Below are positions 7,401 to 8,811 of a stretch of 8,811 bases of DNA, one piece after another. The notes beneath the pieces were generated by a model, which searched no databases, was not told the origin of the DNA, and worked only from the letters and a program-made list of their open reading frames with translations. Numbering within the stretch: the first letter of the stretch is position 1; every line of letters begins with the position of its first letter. The translations under genes were made by a program, and so were the position numbers. The stretch lies in the NCBI GenBank assembly GCA_003488325.1, contig DNLZ01000200.1, forward strand, positions 1-8,811, written 5' to 3'. This stretch comes from Planctomycetaceae bacterium. Lineage in GTDB: Bacteria > Planctomycetota > Planctomycetia > Pirellulales > UBA1268.

Positions 7401-7422
7401 CGAATTCCTCTTCGTGGACTGA
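4405..7422 (+). CDS. PSD1-type protein: PSCyt1 cytochrome, DUF1549, NPCBM-like, DUF1553
   Basis: This is a 1005-residue exported protein of a large planctomycete family of unknown biochemical role. A signal peptide covers about residues 1-33. The PSCyt1 cytochrome-c-like domain (about 35-127) has haem motif CAACH (48-52) and a probable axial Met in TMMPPDG (101/102). DUF1549 spans about 168-380 with SPHYGERWARHWLDIAHYADTHG and a second haem-type motif, CARCH (356-360), in the family's conserved CxxCHDHKxDP context. Residues about 385-640 are an insertion ending in a segment that resembles NPCBM/CBM51 carbohydrate-binding domains (GITFDL, RFRAVVGYGG, YFVFVDGE, LTLVATDGGNGIGMDQVFFGDP). A short charged helix, probably a coiled coil, covers about 645-672, followed by VHLRGNPEVSG. 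DUF1553 spans about 720-985 with NPLTARVIVNRLWHHHFG, and LLNNDFM near the end. DUF1501 follows three bases after the stop, so they form an operon. Redox or polysaccharide-related roles are inference. Confidence 0.93.
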   Translation: MPITTGRPRGSTHRAVILLATATLGRAAGAVAAAPIEESIRPLLVARCAACHGPETQESGLRLDVRHRALQGGDFGAVIVPGKAAESELIRRITSTDHETMMPPDGARLSPAEVQLLTAWIDSGAEWPESEFDRTARATDRDPRLDHWAWQPVTRPAVPPRRNGWPTGNAIDRFLQETLAEKGLAPAPEADRRTLIRRLSFDLLGLPPAPEDVATFLADESPDAYDALLDRLLASPHYGERWARHWLDIAHYADTHGFERDQLRPNAWRYRDWVIDALNRDLPYDEFLRRQIAGDVTAPDDPDHVVATGFLTAGPWDFVGQVETKSDVLRRQARADDLDDMVTQVMSAACGVTINCARCHDHKLDPVPQRDYYALVAVFAGVTRGDAPTSRADHDRATKRRAEVNAAVAAARAEVHALAGRPLDLADIVGGGDGRGNGTRGAGIDARNGRVVEVKTGGFLSAITVNAPKPGPTKRVHAVFIPDGPGDVPVTTTGLTVQGIPETSRAGWDAIRNGPVARQHATTLGDVDYAARGHTLLGLHANAGITFDLAEILAGIDLERPRFRAVVGYGGTTPQAGADYFVFVDGERMAAGRVGRDDGGVPLDVSLPAGARFLTLVATDGGNGIGMDQVFFGDPGIEGTTPSLDAGRREALAAAEARLAALEEEVKSLRDSDKVFGPVTAAPPAVRVHLRGNPEVSGDEVGPGTISLLAGLPARFGDASLSDGMRRAALADWITSPHNPLTARVIVNRLWHHHFGVGLVDTPSDLGLGGGRPSHPELLDWLASEVAARGWSLKALHRLICTSHAYRQRSVGVPDAAAALAVDADNRLLWRHSPRRLDAESLRDATLAVSGCLNDAMHGPGYRDFDYEEAYAPVYRYVTPDTPDLWRRSIYRFVVRSTPHAFLTTLDCPNPANLAPARLETTTALQSLALLNNDFMLRQAGHWARRLEREAGPDPAAQVVRAYRLALAREPEDAEAAAAVALVTSAGLPQFCRMLLNTNEFLFVD
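6468..6493. repeat. Perfect 10-bp inverted repeat inside the PSD1 gene
   Basis: ACACCTCCGG (6468-6477) and CCGGAGGTGT (6484-6493) are perfectly complementary across the six-base loop GGCAAT. The hairpin overlaps the codons for the conserved RGNPE motif just before DUF1553. It includes a Shine-Dalgarno-like GGAGGTG in its right arm. No T-run follows, so it is not a terminator. At this GC content one such hairpin in about 9 kb is not far from chance. Confidence 0.6.
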
Positions 7423-7425
7423 ACC

Positions 7426-8811
7426 ATGTCGGCCGACGCGTTTGCCTGTGGCCTGCGACACGGCGCGGTGTCGCGCCGCGACATGCTCTGGCATCTCGGC
7501 GGCGGCCTCGGCGGCGTCGCCCTGACCGCCATGCTCGCCGAGGCCGCGGAGGGGCCGCGCCGATCGCCCAACCCGCTCGCCGCCAGGCCGCCGATGGCTC
7601 CCGCGCGGGCCCGCGCGGTGATCAACATCTTCTGCCCCGGCGGCCTCTCGCACCTCGACACGTTCGACTACAAGCCCGAGCTCGTGCGCCGTGCCGGCAC
7701 CCCGTTCGACACGACCGGCGCGGTGCAGTTCTTCGCCTCGAAGCCGGGCGACTGCCAGCCGAGCTACTGGCCGTTTCGACAGCATGGCGACTCGGGCCGC
7801 TGGGTGAGCGACCTGCTCCCCGGCCTGGCCGCGCACGTCGACGAGATGGCCTTCGTCCACTCCATGCAGAGCAAGACGGCGCTCCACGGCCCGGCGATGT
7901 TCATGGCCAACTCGGGGTTCATCCTGCCCGGGTTCCCCTCGATGGGCTCCTGGGTCACCTACGGCCTCGGCAGCGAGTCGGAGGATCTCCCGGCGTTCGT
8001 CGTGCTCCCCGACCCGAGGGGCCTGCCGCCGGGTGGTCCCGTGAACTGGGGCGCCGGGTTCCTGCCGGCGATCCACCAGGGCACCGTGATCGAGACCGCC
8101 GAGGGGCGTCCGCCGATCGCCGACCTCGTCGCGTCACCGGATCACGCCGCGCTCGTCGCCGGGGACGAGGCGGGCCGCGCGTTTCTCGCGATGGCCAATG
8201 CCCGACATCTCGCCCCGCGGGCCGACACCACGGAACTGACCGCCCGCATCGCCGCCTACGAGCTCGCGGCCCGCCTCCAGCTCTCCGCACCCGAGGTGAC
8301 GAACCTCTCGGGCGAGCCCGCGAGCGTCGAGGCACTCTACCGGCTCGACCATCCCGACATCGGCCCCTTCGGCCGGCAGTGCCTCCTCGCCCGGCGGCTG
8401 GTGGAGCGGGGCGTGCGCTTCGTGCAGATCTACTGCGGCGCCGAGAACACCGCCGTGAAGAAGATCCGCCCCAACTGGGATTCGCACGAGGACCTCGTGC
8501 GCGACCACGGCTACTGGGGGCCGATTCTCGATGGCGGCGCGAGCGCCCTGCTCGCCGACCTCAAGGCCCACGGGCTGCTCGAATCGACGCTCGTCATGTG
8601 CCAGACCGAATTCGGTCGGCAGCCGGCGGCCCAGGGGAAGGGGCGCGACCACAACGCCGGAGCGTTCACGGTGTGGATGGCCGGCGGCGGCATCAGGGGA
8701 GGCACGGCCCACGGCTCGAGTGACGACCTCGGCTTCAAGGCCGCGGAGCGTCCGACCTTCTGCTACGACCTCCACGCGACCGCGCTGCACCTGCTCGGCA
8801 TCGATCACACG
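7426..8811 (+). CDS. DUF1501 family protein, Tat-exported (3' end outside window)
   Basis: The frame is open for 462 codons to the last base without a stop, so the gene is truncated by the window edge. Full-length relatives suggest only a few tens of residues are missing. The N terminus carries a twin-arginine signal, SRRDML (16-21), then the hydrophobic stretch LWHLGGGLGGVALTAMLAEA, implying folded export through Tat. The DUF1501 core has INIFCPGGLSHLDTFDYKPE (Asp78, Asp81), NWDSHEDL (Asp352, His354), a DLKAHGLLESTLV helix, TEFGRQP (395-399), GRDHN (406-410) and the terminal HATALHLLGIDHT. The Asp/His pattern is like metal sites of the alkaline phosphatase/sulfatase superfamily, to which DUF1501 is structurally related, but no reaction is established. 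It starts three bases after the PSD1 stop with no clear ribosome binding site, which indicates translational coupling. Partnering of DUF1501 with PSD1-type proteins is the rule in planctomycetes. Confidence 0.93.
   Translation, partial: MSADAFACGLRHGAVSRRDMLWHLGGGLGGVALTAMLAEAAEGPRRSPNPLAARPPMAPARARAVINIFCPGGLSHLDTFDYKPELVRRAGTPFDTTGAVQFFASKPGDCQPSYWPFRQHGDSGRWVSDLLPGLAAHVDEMAFVHSMQSKTALHGPAMFMANSGFILPGFPSMGSWVTYGLGSESEDLPAFVVLPDPRGLPPGGPVNWGAGFLPAIHQGTVIETAEGRPPIADLVASPDHAALVAGDEAGRAFLAMANARHLAPRADTTELTARIAAYELAARLQLSAPEVTNLSGEPASVEALYRLDHPDIGPFGRQCLLARRLVERGVRFVQIYCGAENTAVKKIRPNWDSHEDLVRDHGYWGPILDGGASALLADLKAHGLLESTLVMCQTEFGRQPAAQGKGRDHNAGAFTVWMAGGGIRGGTAHGSSDDLGFKAAERPTFCYDLHATALHLLGIDHT

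Noticed and set aside
3499..8076. An open frame of 1525 codons on the minus strand, antisense to the PSD1 and DUF1501 genes
   Set aside because: Its translation is a compositionally biased Arg/Gly/Ala/Val/His-rich string with no family motif. It lies opposite genes with strong domain evidence and overlaps the regulator in another frame. Very GC-rich codon use leaves few stops on the opposite strand.
5349..8723. An open frame of 1124 codons on the plus strand in a second frame
   Set aside because: It is Arg-rich nonsense overlapping both PSD1 and DUF1501 in a different frame. The real frames carry signal peptides, haem motifs and conserved family signatures.

Overview
The window is very GC-rich, gene-dense bacterial DNA and most likely comes from a planctomycete (Planctomycetota). 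The best taxonomic evidence is the tandem pair at 4405-8811. It consists of a large exported protein with a PSCyt1 cytochrome domain, DUF1549 and DUF1553, followed by a Tat-exported DUF1501 protein. This pair is a hallmark, massively amplified family in planctomycetes and also occurs in Verrucomicrobia and relatives. Taxonomy is inferred from gene content; no rRNA or other marker is present.

Layout. (1) At 2-1556, plus strand, the 3' half of an N-carbamoylputrescine amidase gene (aguB) is followed 28 bases later by agmatine deiminase (aguA). Together they convert agmatine through N-carbamoylputrescine to putrescine. (2) At 1671-3409, plus strand, a small DoxX-family membrane protein gene overlaps, probably by a GTGA junction, a secreted aldose 1-epimerase (galactose mutarotase). 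(3) At 3435-4220, minus strand and convergent with the mutarotase, lies a FadR-type GntR regulator with the complete Asp-His-His-His metal-site signature of FCD domains. (4) At 4221-4404 there is a divergent intergenic region. Its AT-rich island carries a 19-bp palindrome that contains a -10-like hexamer readable on both strands. (5) At 4405-8811, plus strand, is the PSD1-type protein with two CxxCH haem motifs and an embedded NPCBM-like carbohydrate-binding segment, then the DUF1501 protein. The second gene runs off the window, probably only a few tens of codons before its stop.

How the parts may work together. The regulator and the PSD1-DUF1501 operon are divergent and share one palindromic control site, so the simplest reading is a local regulator controlling that operon and itself. 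The secreted mutarotase, the carbohydrate-binding segment and the FCD-type regulator (a family that usually senses small carboxylates or sugar acids) together hint at extracytoplasmic sugar or polysaccharide handling. This is inference, because the biochemical role of PSD1/DUF1501 pairs is not established. I saw no tRNA, rRNA, CRISPR array, insertion sequence or phage gene. Apart from the 184-base divergent region and a 114-base gap at 1557-1670, the window is almost entirely coding, and no gene-free stretch exceeds 300 bases.
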